Assembly: GCA_002730035.1 (NCBI GenBank)
Contig: PBYU01000050.1
Span: forward strand, 67,678-131,677
DNA: 64,000 nt
From: Gammaproteobacteria bacterium
GTDB taxonomy: Bacteria > Pseudomonadota > Gammaproteobacteria > Pseudomonadales > Pseudohongiellaceae
Reading direction: 5' to 3'
The position numbers and the translations under genes were made by a program. The notes under the pieces were generated by a model, which was given only the letters and a program-made list of their open reading frames with translations, had not been told where the DNA came from and did no database searches. Below, one piece after another: positions 36,628 to 45,888 of this stretch. The first letter of the stretch is position 1; each line of letters begins with the position of its first letter.

Positions 36628-38634
36628 ATGTCGAGAATAAAGTTACTTACGGCAGTTTCAACCGCAATTGTTTTTCTGACCAGTTCGTTCCTGTACGGTG
36701 AGGTCACCCGTATAGAAATCACTGACCGTGAGGCACTCGCCGATTCGGCAGTGAGCTTCACCTATGAAGCTATTCACGGGGTGGTGTACTTCACTCTGGA
36801 TCCGTCTGATCCAGCCAATGCAGCGGTTACTGACATACAGTATGCGCCGACCAATCGGTCAGGACTCGTCGAGTACTCGGCCGACTTCAAGATGTTGGTA
36901 CCTTCGGAAGATGTTGCCAACGGTGGGCTGCTGTATACGGTGAATAACCGGGGCGGTGGTGCCGGTGCACCGGAAATCTCCTTGCAGTATCCCTTATCCG
37001 GGATGGGATTTACTTATCTATTAACCGGCTGGATTAACGAGATAGCGCCGCGTGACGGGCGCCTGCGCCTGCATGCGCCAATCGTGGGATCGGCGCAGCA
37101 GCCGATTACTGGCGATGTACGCTATGAGGTCGGCGTGGGCCGGGAGTCGAACGATGTAAATATCGCCGGTGGAGGCCACCTGGCCTATGAGCCAACAGCC
37201 GCCGGGCTGAGGGAAGCAACCCTTAGCCAGCGTGTGTATCTCACCGATCCTCGCGTACCTATCGAAAGTTCCCAGTTTACGCTGGACGTACAGCCCGAAC
37301 CTGACAGTAATCAGCCGGTGGTGACCCTCAATCTGCAAGGTGGCTTGCAACCCGGCTACACCTACGAGCTGATCTATGAGGCCAAGAATCCTGTGTTGGC
37401 CGGTGCTGGCATGGCGGGCATTCGCGACCTGGTGTCGCTGATTCGCTATGGGGGTGCAGGCAGCAGTGAGCTTCAGCAGCTGGAACTACCACAGATCGAA
37501 CACACCGTGGCTTACGGCTTTTCACAGAGTGGACGCCTGTTGCGACAGTACTTGTATGACGGATTCAATGCCGACCTCGATGAGAGAATAGTCTTCGACG
37601 GCGTCGTGCCATTTATAGCAGGCAGCGGTTACGGCATGTTCAATAATCGCTTCGCCATGCCCACCCGCACCAATGGCCAGCATTCGAATTACCTGTTCCC
37701 CAATGACCTGTTCCCGTTTACGTATGGAGAGAGCACCGATCCCTTTACGGGGAAAACCGATGGAATACTGAATAAAGCCCGGGCCTCCAATACGGTGCCC
37801 AAGCTCATGCATATTCAGACATCGAATGAATACTGGGTACGGGCTGGATCCTTGCCCCACACCAATCCGCAGGGCACAGCAGACGCCGTGTTACCGGAAG
37901 AAGTGCGCTTCTACACCATCGGCGGCTCCCAGCATGGATCCGGTAATGGCATCCCACGCCCGGCGAGTAGCGGACAGCTGCCACCGAATCCCAGCATGTG
38001 GAACCCTATCGGCATGTCATTGGTTGCCAGCATGTATGATTGGGTATCCGAAGATAAAACTCCACCGGCATCGCGCTATCCGAGAATTGTAGACGGATCG
38101 CTGGTGGCCTCCCACATCGATGGACGTATCAATCGAAAAGCCTGGAATAGCCTGAGTTTCGTAACCCATCCGACCGCAATCTACAAACCCAGCCATGTGA
38201 ACTATGGTGATCGTTGGGATGATCAGCGCATAGTCGATCAACATCCGGATTACTCGGATCAATTCTATGGTGCATTAGTGCCCGCAGTGAATGCAGATAA
38301 CAATGATCTGGCCGAGAGCACCATACTTCCGCCTGCCACGATGGTGCCACTTGCCACATTTACACCCTGGAACCTGCGGGCACCGGCAACTGGCGCGGAG
38401 AAATCTTTAGCGCGGTTGTCCGGAGGGTATATTCCGTTTGCCAGCGATACGGTCACGGCGCTACAGGCGCGGGATCCACGCAACTCCATCGACGGGCTCT
38501 ACCCTTCATTCGATAGTTACCTGGACAAGTATGAAGCCGCTACTGACCGACTCATCGAAGAAGGCTACTTGTTGCCGGGCTTCAAGGAAGCGTACATGAA
38601 TATCGCGCGTGGCAGTGAGGCAGTGTTTGAATAG
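36628..38634 (+). CDS. Exported alpha/beta hydrolase domain protein (PF20091-type)
   Basis: 668 residues from ATG 36628, where a signal peptide (LLTAVSTAIVFLTSSFLYG) begins; the ATG at 36571 would add a non-signal leader. Central motifs VAYGFSQSGRLLRQYLYDGFN (Ser nucleophile elbow G-x-S-x-S-G) and DGVVPFIAGSGYG fit the large exported alpha/beta hydrolases of the Abhydrolase_10 group. An HGSGNG loop near residue 435 could hold a catalytic His. Substrate unknown; an esterase role on plant- or polymer-derived acids is inferred only. Confidence 0.75.
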   Translation: MSRIKLLTAVSTAIVFLTSSFLYGEVTRIEITDREALADSAVSFTYEAIHGVVYFTLDPSDPANAAVTDIQYAPTNRSGLVEYSADFKMLVPSEDVANGGLLYTVNNRGGGAGAPEISLQYPLSGMGFTYLLTGWINEIAPRDGRLRLHAPIVGSAQQPITGDVRYEVGVGRESNDVNIAGGGHLAYEPTAAGLREATLSQRVYLTDPRVPIESSQFTLDVQPEPDSNQPVVTLNLQGGLQPGYTYELIYEAKNPVLAGAGMAGIRDLVSLIRYGGAGSSELQQLELPQIEHTVAYGFSQSGRLLRQYLYDGFNADLDERIVFDGVVPFIAGSGYGMFNNRFAMPTRTNGQHSNYLFPNDLFPFTYGESTDPFTGKTDGILNKARASNTVPKLMHIQTSNEYWVRAGSLPHTNPQGTADAVLPEEVRFYTIGGSQHGSGNGIPRPASSGQLPPNPSMWNPIGMSLVASMYDWVSEDKTPPASRYPRIVDGSLVASHIDGRINRKAWNSLSFVTHPTAIYKPSHVNYGDRWDDQRIVDQHPDYSDQFYGALVPAVNADNNDLAESTILPPATMVPLATFTPWNLRAPATGAEKSLARLSGGYIPFASDTVTALQARDPRNSIDGLYPSFDSYLDKYEAATDRLIEEGYLLPGFKEAYMNIARGSEAVFE

Positions 38635-38640
38635 CACTAA

Positions 38641-38730
38641 TTCGGGCGCTACGAGCGCTGGATCAAGGCCTATTCCACGTCCTCGGCGAGTTTGTTGAGC
38701 AAGCTACAGAAAGACCTGGAGGCTTGCTGA
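38641..38730 (+). pseudogene. Possible 3' remnant of a gene
   Basis: A 29-codon coding-like stretch (FGRYERWIKAYSTSS...LQKDLEAC, stop at 38730) has good codon use but is cut off at its 5' end by an in-frame TAA and has no start codon. It sits between convergent genes. It is either the tail of a lost gene or chance. Confidence 0.25.
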
Positions 38731-38731
38731 T

Positions 38732-39955
38732 TCAGTCGTCCCCTGGCACATCGAACTCGATCTTCTGCAGACGCGGCAGGGTACACAGATGAGGCGCCTT
38801 GTCGTAGGACACGGCCGCCGGATCTTCGCCGCCCATCAGGTTCATGAAGCTGGTGCTAGTCTCATTCCCCAGACAGATGATGTTATCCCCACTGGCACCT
38901 GCTTTCACCAGACCGTCCCAGACAATATTGGGCGTATTAAGACCGCTTGCCTCATGCCAGGGCACCAATGAGCGATGGCGTGGTGCGGTGCCACCGCCGC
39001 GAAACTCGTTGTCGTGGACGTAGATTTGTTCTGGGAATGGATCGTACTCGGGATCACTAACAGTGCGGCCACCGAGCGTAAAGCTATAAATCATGATATT
39101 GACGTTGTTGTTGTCCCAGAATTGATTCTCGAACACTTCGATATTGTCGTTGGCTAACACCAGCAAGCCGGTACCCGGCGGAACATTACCGACGATATTG
39201 CCTTCCGGGGCGAAATTCTCTGTGTTGTTTCGATAAACCTCATTGCTGAACACGCGGGTTGCCTGACCACCTTGAACCTCCAGATTGGGCAGGTCGAACA
39301 CCAGGATGCCACCGGTATTGTTGGTGGCTACATTGTCATAGACATCGGCAAAGGTAGAGTTCTCAATCTCGATACCGGCAACGTTGTACTCGGCTCGGGA
39401 ATTTCGCACGATGATCTGGCTGGACTGCCCGACATAAAAGCCCGCATCAGATGCGCCGATCGCCACCGAGTCCTCGATCAGGATGTTTCTGGACTGCACG
39501 GGATAGATTCCGTAGGCACCGTTCTCGGTATTGGCACCTCGGGTCCACTCGGTGCGTACACGGCGAATCGTGACATTAGTACTCTCATTTACCTTAAGCG
39601 CATCGCCAACGGTGTCTTCAATGGCGAGATCCTGGATGATGAAATCGTCGGCAGTCACCAGCAGGCCTTCGGCGCCCTGAACCTGATTCTTGAAGGAGAG
39701 AATCGACTCATTCATACCAGCACCCTGCAGGGTAATGCCGGGAACATTCAATGACAGGCTGCGGGTAATCTCATGAGTACCGGCGGGAATTTCGATCACG
39801 TCGCCGGGTTGTGCCTGAATAAGTTGAGTCTGCAATAATTCTTCAAATGTCAGCTCAGTCTCTGGTGCCGGCGCTTCTGGCTCGCCGCAGCTCGCCAGCA
39901 GGCCTGCTGCAGTGAGGACGAATGTGGATTTCATTAGTATTCTTGAAATGTTCAT
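38732..39955 (-). CDS. Parallel beta-helix repeat lipoprotein
   Basis: 407 residues from ATG 39955 (GAGAG upstream). LTAAGLLASCGE is a lipobox, so the protein is lipid-anchored, probably to the outer membrane. The body consists of right-handed parallel beta-helix coils (ITLQGAGMNESILSFKN; NVTIRRVRTEWT; NILIEDSVAIGASDAGFYVGQSSQIIVRNSRAEYN), as in pectate-lyase-like folds and NosD-type proteins. This family (parallel beta-helix domain-containing protein) has no settled function; polysaccharide binding or lyase activity is possible. Two small unknown genes lie upstream on the same strand. Confidence 0.82.
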   Translation of the reverse strand: MNISRILMKSTFVLTAAGLLASCGEPEAPAPETELTFEELLQTQLIQAQPGDVIEIPAGTHEITRSLSLNVPGITLQGAGMNESILSFKNQVQGAEGLLVTADDFIIQDLAIEDTVGDALKVNESTNVTIRRVRTEWTRGANTENGAYGIYPVQSRNILIEDSVAIGASDAGFYVGQSSQIIVRNSRAEYNVAGIEIENSTFADVYDNVATNNTGGILVFDLPNLEVQGGQATRVFSNEVYRNNTENFAPEGNIVGNVPPGTGLLVLANDNIEVFENQFWDNNNVNIMIYSFTLGGRTVSDPEYDPFPEQIYVHDNEFRGGGTAPRHRSLVPWHEASGLNTPNIVWDGLVKAGASGDNIICLGNETSTSFMNLMGGEDPAAVSYDKAPHLCTLPRLQKIEFDVPGDD

Positions 39956-39980
39956 GGCGATTCTCTCATTAGGGGACGCT

Positions 39981-40160
39981 TCATAATGACATGAATTTAT
40001 TCTGTGCGGCATCTTTTGTCACTTTGCCAAAATCGAACAGCTGTCGTTCATGGCGATAGTCACAGCGGAGGGCAGAGAGTGCCGCGCCAATATTGAACCT
40101 GGCATCGATGTGAATCTTGTCGATGCTGCCGCCGACTGAAAAGACTCTGATTGTTCGCAT
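39981..40160 (-). CDS. Putative 59-aa protein between PNPOx-like and beta-helix genes
   Basis: An open frame from ATG 40160 (18 bp after the upstream gene's stop) to TGA 39981, 25 bp before the beta-helix start codon. It reads MRTIRVFSVGGSIDKIHIDARF... and ends FMSL. Same strand and position support it; no good ribosome site is seen and no family is recognised. It could be chance. Confidence 0.3.
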   Translation of the reverse strand: MRTIRVFSVGGSIDKIHIDARFNIGAALSALRCDYRHERQLFDFGKVTKDAAQNKFMSL

Positions 40161-40178
40161 GGGATTGATGAACTGCTA

Positions 40179-40697
40179 CTAACGGTCCAGGACTTCGTAC
40201 ATCCAGGTATCCCCGTTGGTAACTCCGTCAGCCGTAGCCAGTCCAGCCTCGCCGCCGGGAAAATACTTTCGAGCCAACTCCGTAAGTACGGGTACCACCT
40301 CTGGACCTTGCATGATGCGCTCCAGCCGTTGCTCGTAGAGATTGCCGTCGATGCGCAGGATGACGTTATTGTCATTGCTCAGGTAGTGAGGCCATTGTTT
40401 CCATATGCCGCCGTAGCCGGTATTCATGTAGCCACTGACGAAGAACAGGCGCGCCTCGTGTACAGCGAGCCACACAGTTCGAGAGGTTGCCGGGTCCATG
40501 GTTTGGAACTCGATGGTGCCTCGGTCAGTCAAATAACTCCAGTCGTCGGGGGCGGTGGTCAGTTGGCCGCTGGTAAACGGTCCGCCAGAGAATACCTCCA
40601 CGGGGCCATCGGAGAATCGCATGCTGAATAGAAAAATACCCACCAACAGGACCAGCGAGCCCAGCACGATACCCAACCATTTAAAAAAATTCTTCAT
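40179..40697 (-). CDS. Membrane-anchored PNPOx-like/split-barrel protein, unknown function
   Basis: 172 residues. A TM helix (about 8-25) is followed by a domain with GPVEVFSGGPF...DDWSYLTDRGTIEFQT, VHEARLFFVSGY, VILRIDGNLYEQRLERI. This pattern (DWSF/DWSY, then a basic residue-rich beta core, then R-I/L-D-G-x-x-Y) is shared with the 47683-48225 protein here and with a family resembling pyridoxamine-phosphate-oxidase-like barrels. A flavin or heme/F420-type ligand is speculation. AACAGGAG lies upstream of the ATG. Confidence 0.6.
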   Translation of the reverse strand: MKNFFKWLGIVLGSLVLLVGIFLFSMRFSDGPVEVFSGGPFTSGQLTTAPDDWSYLTDRGTIEFQTMDPATSRTVWLAVHEARLFFVSGYMNTGYGGIWKQWPHYLSNDNNVILRIDGNLYEQRLERIMQGPEVVPVLTELARKYFPGGEAGLATADGVTNGDTWMYEVLDR

Positions 40698-41108
40698 AGG
40701 TTCTGCTCCTGTTCAGCGATTCAAAACGTTGAGGATAACGCTTTTGATACTGATGAGTTCCTTTACGCGTTCTTCGCTCAAGTAGTACTCCTTGCAGCTC
40801 TTATCAAGATTAATTCACTGGCCCGCGTCGCAGATTAAAGACTTCGGTGGTAATCGATCCATCCGATTGTTGCAGTCGCAAAGAAATCTTCTTTGATCGC
40901 TTTCAATCGACTCGTAGCTTAGTCCGTCAAACACGGCTTTGTTGGGCGCTACCGATTGTAGCTTAAAAGTGACATGTTCATCACTCTCTTCCTAGCCGCT
41001 AAAATCTGGATTATTGTGACTCAACAACCCGGTGTAATCTAGGTTCCCTGGATCAAAAAAGGGCGCCAAGCGCCTGAAGATGTCATATTATCGGGACTCA
41101 AATAACAA
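40698..41108. other. Intergenic region with a possible 22-aa leader ORF (minus)
   Basis: About 410 bp between divergent genes. On the minus strand a short frame ends at a TGA just upstream of the 40697 start and includes a TTG preceded by AAGGAG at good spacing, giving MSEERVKELISIKSVILNVLNR-like translation (22 aa in all). This could be a leader peptide or a gene remnant. The rest holds the promoters of both flanking genes; nothing else is supported. Confidence 0.35.
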
Positions 41109-42705
41109 ATGGGGTCTGTCATGTCTCACTTCAGTAAGATTCTGTTATCGCTTGCCATTCTCATATCCAGCGTACAACTCTCTGGCCAGACCCACCAGAA
41201 CTGGAACGTAGTATTTCCAACTTCGGAAACCTCAGAGGCACAGCAGCATTTCCTGGATGGTGTAACAAATATGCATCTCCACATGTTTGAGGACGCCGAA
41301 CGGCACTTCCGGCAGGCCCAGCAACTCTCACCGGATTTTGCTATGGCCTATTGGGGCGAGGCACTGAACAACCATCGCACTATCTGGAGCATTCACCGGC
41401 TGGACGAGGCGCGCGCCGTGTTGAACCGGCTGGGTGCAACACCCGCAGCACGGGCCGCCAAGGCACCCACCGCCAGGGGTAAAAGCCTATCTGGCGGCAA
41501 TCGAAAAATTATTCGGTGTCGGCACTCAGGCTGAACGGGAACTGGCCTACTCGGAAGTCATGCAGCAACTAACCAAAACCTATAGCAACGATGTAGAGGC
41601 CAGAGCCTGGTATGCCCTGTCGCTGATGCGCATCATTCCATTGGATATGACCAGGGAACAGAAACGCTCTCTCATGGCAGGTCTCTCCATGGAAGTGCTG
41701 AGTGCGAATCCCAGGCATCCCGGGGCTAACCGCTACCTGATTCAGAGCACCGACGATCCGGAGAACACAGATATCGGGATTCTTGCGGTCAATAATCTGC
41801 TGCAGATAGATACCGACGCCGCCGAGGCGCTACACATCCCTTCCCATTACTATCTGCAACACGGCATGTGGGAGCAGGTGGCGGAATCAAACATGCAGGC
41901 ATTCGACTCTTCCATGCGGTGGGTGGATGACAATGGCTGGTCTCTACAAGACTTGAATGCACACAACTACGGGCATCTGCTGCAGTTCGCTAACTACGGT
42001 TATTTGCAGGCCGGTAATTTCGATGCAGCCCTGAGCATACGGGAGCGAGTGAGAGCGGATTACATCGCCAGCGGCCTGGCGGAAGAGATTGGCGTACCTT
42101 TCGCCGATGTTAACGCACGCTGGGTGCTGGACCTGGAACGCTGGGATGAGGCAGAGGCAATGGCGGATATCGCCCGAGAGTACTCCTCGGATAATCCGGG
42201 TCTGTGGCAGGCAATCGGTATTGCGGCCTCCCGTTCCGGTAAGTTGGAACTCGCCACTGAAGCCGTGGCAGCGCTAAGTTCACTGGACGACAATCCCGCC
42301 GCCCAGGGGCCGGTTTCGGCCCGCATGGTGGAAGGATTGATTCACCTGGCATGGGGGCACAATGAAATTGCACTAAGTATGTTGCGCGAGGCGAACGACT
42401 TGAACTGGGAGCGGCCGGTTACCATCATCGGTGTACCGCCGAGACCGCTTAAACCCTCCATGGAAGTCTACGGCGAAGCCTTGTTGCAGGTCGGCGACGC
42501 GGAAGCCGCACTAGTGCAGTTTCAATTGGGTCTCACACGCTACAGGGGACGCACCAATTTGACCCTGGGTGCGGCACGAGCCGCCGCACAACTCGGCGAG
42601 CTAGAACTGTCCCGGCACTATTACTCACAGCTCGCCGAGATTTGGAAGAACGCCGATGCAGGCCATCCCTTCACCCCAGAAGTCAGGACGGCACTAGCAC
42701 CTTAA
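41109..42705 (+). pseudogene. Exported TPR-repeat protein broken by a one-base frameshift
   Basis: The first part (41109-41534) has a signal peptide and TPR-like repeats (EAQQHFLDGVTNMHLHMFEDAERHF) and ends in an off-frame tail. The second part (41434-42705) continues the same protein family in the next frame (AYLAAIEKLFGVG...NPRHPGANRYLIQ). Reading through, the break falls at a run of four G (41476-41479): with three G the sequence ARVKAYLAAIEKLFG restores the family pattern. It is either a real +1 mutation or a sequencing error in a homopolymer. Intact, it would be a ~520-residue periplasmic TPR protein. Confidence 0.8.
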
Positions 42706-42716
42706 AAACCAAAACC

Positions 42717-42756
42717 ACGAATGTGCCAGGCACCTTGTTGTTCTTACACATTTCGT
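42717..42756. repeat. Imperfect palindrome with GTGCCAGGCAC core
   Basis: ACGAATGTG (42717-42725) is matched by CACATTTCGT (42747-42756) with one extra base, and it contains the perfect 11-bp palindrome GTGCCAGGCAC (42723-42733). A shorter related word (CCTGGCACCT) occurs at 17566. It is probably a dispersed palindromic element acting as a terminator between two plus-strand genes. Confidence 0.5.
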
Positions 42757-42792
42757 CCCTAACTATGCAAATAGACTGGTTTGGAGAAAACA

Positions 42793-43599
42793 ATGAAAAA
42801 ATTTGCGCTCGCGATGTTGCTACTGTTTTCCTGCAGCGCCGCTCAGGCAGACTTAAAGCTCTACGTTTTCGATTGTGGCCATCTGGCCTTCGCCGATATC
42901 AGCAATTTTGGTTTGAGCAATGACGAAACCGAGGTACGTGAATTGTTTGTGCCCTGTTATCTTATTGAACATGAACAGGGCCGTTTATTGTGGGACGCGG
43001 GTTTGCCGCTGGATAGCGTTGGACCTCGTGAGCAGGGAGCCACAAGTTGGTATGAGAATTCGATCCTCGATCAGTTGCAGACAATTGGGCTGACGCCTGC
43101 CGACATTCGGTTCGCTTCTTTCTCTCACTTTCACTATGACCATGTCGGTGCTGCCAACGCCTTCAAGGATTCGACGATCCTGATCCAGGAAACTGAGTTA
43201 GTGGCTGCATTCGAACATCCAGAAGAAAACCCCGCGTTTCGACCACCGCTGTACAATGAACTGGAAAATTCACAGCGGATTGTTCTCGATGGGGATCATG
43301 ATGTATTCGGTGATGGTAGCGTAATGATTGTTTCGGCGCCCGGTCACACGCCCGGACACCAGGTGTTATCGCTGCAATTGGAAAATTTCGGACCGTTGAT
43401 ACTCTCAGGTGACCTGTATCATTTCGAAGCGACCAGGCGACTGCGTCGCACGCCAGATTTTAATACCGATGCACAGCAGACACTGGAGTCCATGGACAAG
43501 GTAGAGGCTTTGATCAGAGAAACGGGAGCAACTTTCTGGATCGAGCACAACCTGGAATTGGCCAACTCGCTAAATCTGGCGCCTGCCTATTATGACTAA
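42793..43599 (+). CDS. Exported N-acyl-homoserine-lactonase-like MBL-fold hydrolase
   Basis: 268 residues from ATG 42793 with GGAGAAAACA upstream; a Sec signal (KKFALAMLLLFSCSAAQA) begins there. The metal-binding motif is SHFHYDHVGAAN (~residue 112-123), with PGHTPGH and the LSGDLYHFE Asp, and a final IEHN His. This fits the AHL-lactonase group of metallo-beta-lactamase-fold enzymes, which open acyl-homoserine lactone rings. Export to the periplasm would suit quorum quenching or other lactone/ester hydrolysis. Experimental specificity unknown. Confidence 0.75.
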   Translation: MKKFALAMLLLFSCSAAQADLKLYVFDCGHLAFADISNFGLSNDETEVRELFVPCYLIEHEQGRLLWDAGLPLDSVGPREQGATSWYENSILDQLQTIGLTPADIRFASFSHFHYDHVGAANAFKDSTILIQETELVAAFEHPEENPAFRPPLYNELENSQRIVLDGDHDVFGDGSVMIVSAPGHTPGHQVLSLQLENFGPLILSGDLYHFEATRRLRRTPDFNTDAQQTLESMDKVEALIRETGATFWIEHNLELANSLNLAPAYYD

Positions 43600-43639
43600 C
43601 AATCGATATTTGGCTAATTGAGTAACAGTGGTGCAGTGA

Positions 43640-44764
43640 CTAACCCATCAGCCCAGTGGTCGCACGTATGCGATGACTCTCGCTATCGGTAACATAGACA
43701 ACACCCTGATGTACACACACTCCATGCGGTCGATTGGTTTTGCATCCCAGTGGATCACCATCCGGGCCGTCACCTCGTTCGCCATTGCCCAGCACTGTAT
43801 CGATGACCCCGCTGGCGAGTGACATGCGGCGGATAACATGATTTTCCGTGTCCACGATGTAGAGGCTGTGATCCTGGCGGGAATAGGCGATGCCTTTGGG
43901 TCCATTAAATGTCGCGCTGATGGCCGGTCCACCGTCACCGGTATAGCCACGCTCCCCGGTTCCAGCTAGTCGTTGCAGACGATTGCCTGCAATATCCAGT
44001 TGATAGACTGAATTGCCCTCGCGCAGCACGAGGTAGGCATTACCGTCTGGATCGCAATCGATGGAGCGGGGCCCCAACAAGGGAGTGCCAGAAAGAGGGC
44101 CGTTATCGGGAGTGGCGATGCGTTCACCGGTGCCGGACAAGGTCTCGATGAAACCGGTTTCGCGGCTCACGATTCGCAGTCGCTGGTTACCGATATCGCA
44201 GATCAACAGGTTCTCCTGGGGATCGAAGACGATGCTATGCGGTTGCCTGAGTTGGGATAGCACAGCGATGCCGCCGTCGCCGGAAAAGCCCGCCTCGCCA
44301 TTACCGGCCAGCGTGGTCACCAGGCCTGACTGGCAGGCGATGCGATGTACACAGTGGCCATCGCGCTCGACGATATAAAGATTTCCCTGCTGATCCCAAC
44401 GAATTTCATGTGGGGCCGAAAATGGCGTCTCGAGAGGTCTTCGCGACTCCGTCACGAAGCCTTTCTCACCATTGCCGGCGATAGTAGAGAGCCGGTTTGT
44501 GTCCAGGTCGAGTCGGCGCACTCGTCCGGTGTCTACTTCACAGAAATACAGAGCGCCGTCCGGTCCAATTGCGGCTCCGTAGGGATTGTTAACGGGTGTT
44601 TCCGTCGCCAGTGCGCCACCGGGACCCTCGAACTCGTAGCCGGCAACCCCGGTGCCCGCCACCGTAGCGACTCTCGATTGCTGTGCCAATGCCAGTGAAG
44701 GCAGAGAAACCAGACTGGCCGCCAGCGAAGCCTGCAGGAAATGTCGACGTGATGTGCGCGCCAT
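43640..44764 (-). CDS. Tat-exported NHL-repeat six-bladed propeller protein
   Basis: 374 residues. The N-terminus MARTSRRHFLQASLAASLV is a classic Tat signal. The rest has NHL repeats with the recurring motif YRFDR/AGNGEAGFSGDGG and GDGGPAISATFNGPKGI, each followed by LYIVDTENHVIRR-type strands. Such propellers are found as soluble or exported lyases, lactonases or binding proteins. The Tat signal suggests a cofactor or metal is inserted before export. No catalytic residue can be named. Confidence 0.78.
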   Translation of the reverse strand: MARTSRRHFLQASLAASLVSLPSLALAQQSRVATVAGTGVAGYEFEGPGGALATETPVNNPYGAAIGPDGALYFCEVDTGRVRRLDLDTNRLSTIAGNGEKGFVTESRRPLETPFSAPHEIRWDQQGNLYIVERDGHCVHRIACQSGLVTTLAGNGEAGFSGDGGIAVLSQLRQPHSIVFDPQENLLICDIGNQRLRIVSRETGFIETLSGTGERIATPDNGPLSGTPLLGPRSIDCDPDGNAYLVLREGNSVYQLDIAGNRLQRLAGTGERGYTGDGGPAISATFNGPKGIAYSRQDHSLYIVDTENHVIRRMSLASGVIDTVLGNGERGDGPDGDPLGCKTNRPHGVCVHQGVVYVTDSESHRIRATTGLMG

Positions 44765-44919
44765 TTGGGCACCTCTCTTTTATCTGTTGTTGTCCTTATC
44801 AGTGGATTTCAGGACTATACAACAATCTGTAGCGCTCGTGCTGCCCGAATGGGCTGGCTATTATGCCTTGATTGGAGTAAAACCGAAGCAATAACAAGAG
44901 GATCAGTAAGGAGTCTTAC

Positions 44920-45798
44920 ATGTGTGATAACGATACCCAGAAAGAAGCAGAAGAGTACCTGCGCCGCCACCCCGAGATGACCCGGCGTGATTTCGCCAAG
45001 CTGGCCACGGGTGCCGGTCTGGCCATGCTATTTCCCCCCATGGCGAATGCCCAGTCGATTACCGAAATCGATGTCGAAATTCGCACCGCCGATGGAGTAG
45101 CCGACTGCTATTTTGCTTACCCCTCCACCGGGGCGCATGCTGCCGTACTGGTGTGGCCGGATATCCTGGGACTACGGCCGGCCTTTCGTGAAATGGGCAA
45201 GCGGCTGGCCCGTTCTGGCTACGCAGTGCTGACTGCCCACCCGTTCTACCGCGATGCTCGTTCCCCGGTCGTTAAACTGGGAGACAGCTTCGGTAATCCT
45301 GAGGTGCGTAACCTGGTGCTGCCGATGGCCCAAAACCTGAATGCCGATACTCATTTCACCGATGCGCGTGCCTTCGTCGCCTGGCTGGACGATCAGCCTC
45401 AAGTCGATACCAACAAGGGCATTGGTACCACCGGTTATTGCATGGGCGGTCCTATGGTAATGCGCACCGTCGCCGCCGTGCCAGATCGATTGGCTGCAGG
45501 CGCGACTTTCCACGGGGGAGGCCTGGCAACGAATGCTCCGAATAGTCCCCATCTGTTGATTCCGGATACTCAAGCGCAGATGTTGCACTGTGTCGCGCAG
45601 AACGATGATGACAATAATCCGGAAGCGAAGGAAACCTTGCGTGAAGCCTATGCTGCAGCGCGCATTCAGGCTGAAATCGAAGTCTACGAAGACGCAATGC
45701 ACGGCTGGTGTGCCCTCGATTCCATGGTCTATCACCAGGCTCAGGCGGAACGAGCCTGGAGTAGATTGTTGAATCTGTTCGGGACAGCCTTAAGCTAG
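44920..45798 (+). CDS. Tat-exported dienelactone hydrolase family protein
   Basis: 292 residues. MTRRDFAKLATGAGLAMLF (residues 20-38) is a Tat signal after a long acidic N-terminal stretch. The alpha/beta-hydrolase nucleophile is Cys in GYCMGGP (~residue 174), with a later Asp and the His in AMHGWCALD, as in dienelactone hydrolases that open enol-lactones. Normal family members are cytosolic, so Tat export is unusual. AGTAAGGAGTCTTAC precedes the ATG. It is divergent from the NHL gene. Confidence 0.82.
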   Translation: MCDNDTQKEAEEYLRRHPEMTRRDFAKLATGAGLAMLFPPMANAQSITEIDVEIRTADGVADCYFAYPSTGAHAAVLVWPDILGLRPAFREMGKRLARSGYAVLTAHPFYRDARSPVVKLGDSFGNPEVRNLVLPMAQNLNADTHFTDARAFVAWLDDQPQVDTNKGIGTTGYCMGGPMVMRTVAAVPDRLAAGATFHGGGLATNAPNSPHLLIPDTQAQMLHCVAQNDDDNNPEAKETLREAYAAARIQAEIEVYEDAMHGWCALDSMVYHQAQAERAWSRLLNLFGTALS

Positions 45799-45829
45799 AA
45801 CGGCGAAGCGAACTACAATCCCATTGACC

Positions 45830-45867
45830 AAAAAGGGGCGGCAAGCATTAGCTTGCCGCCCCTTTTT
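45830..45867. terminator. Strong bidirectional terminator
   Basis: A perfect 17-bp inverted repeat AAAAAGGGGCGGCAAGC / GCTTGCCGCCCCTTTTT with a 4-nt loop (ATTA). A and T runs on both sides give a terminator for both converging genes. Confidence 0.95.
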
Positions 45868-45888
45868 AATAGGCAGCCTGACAGCTAC

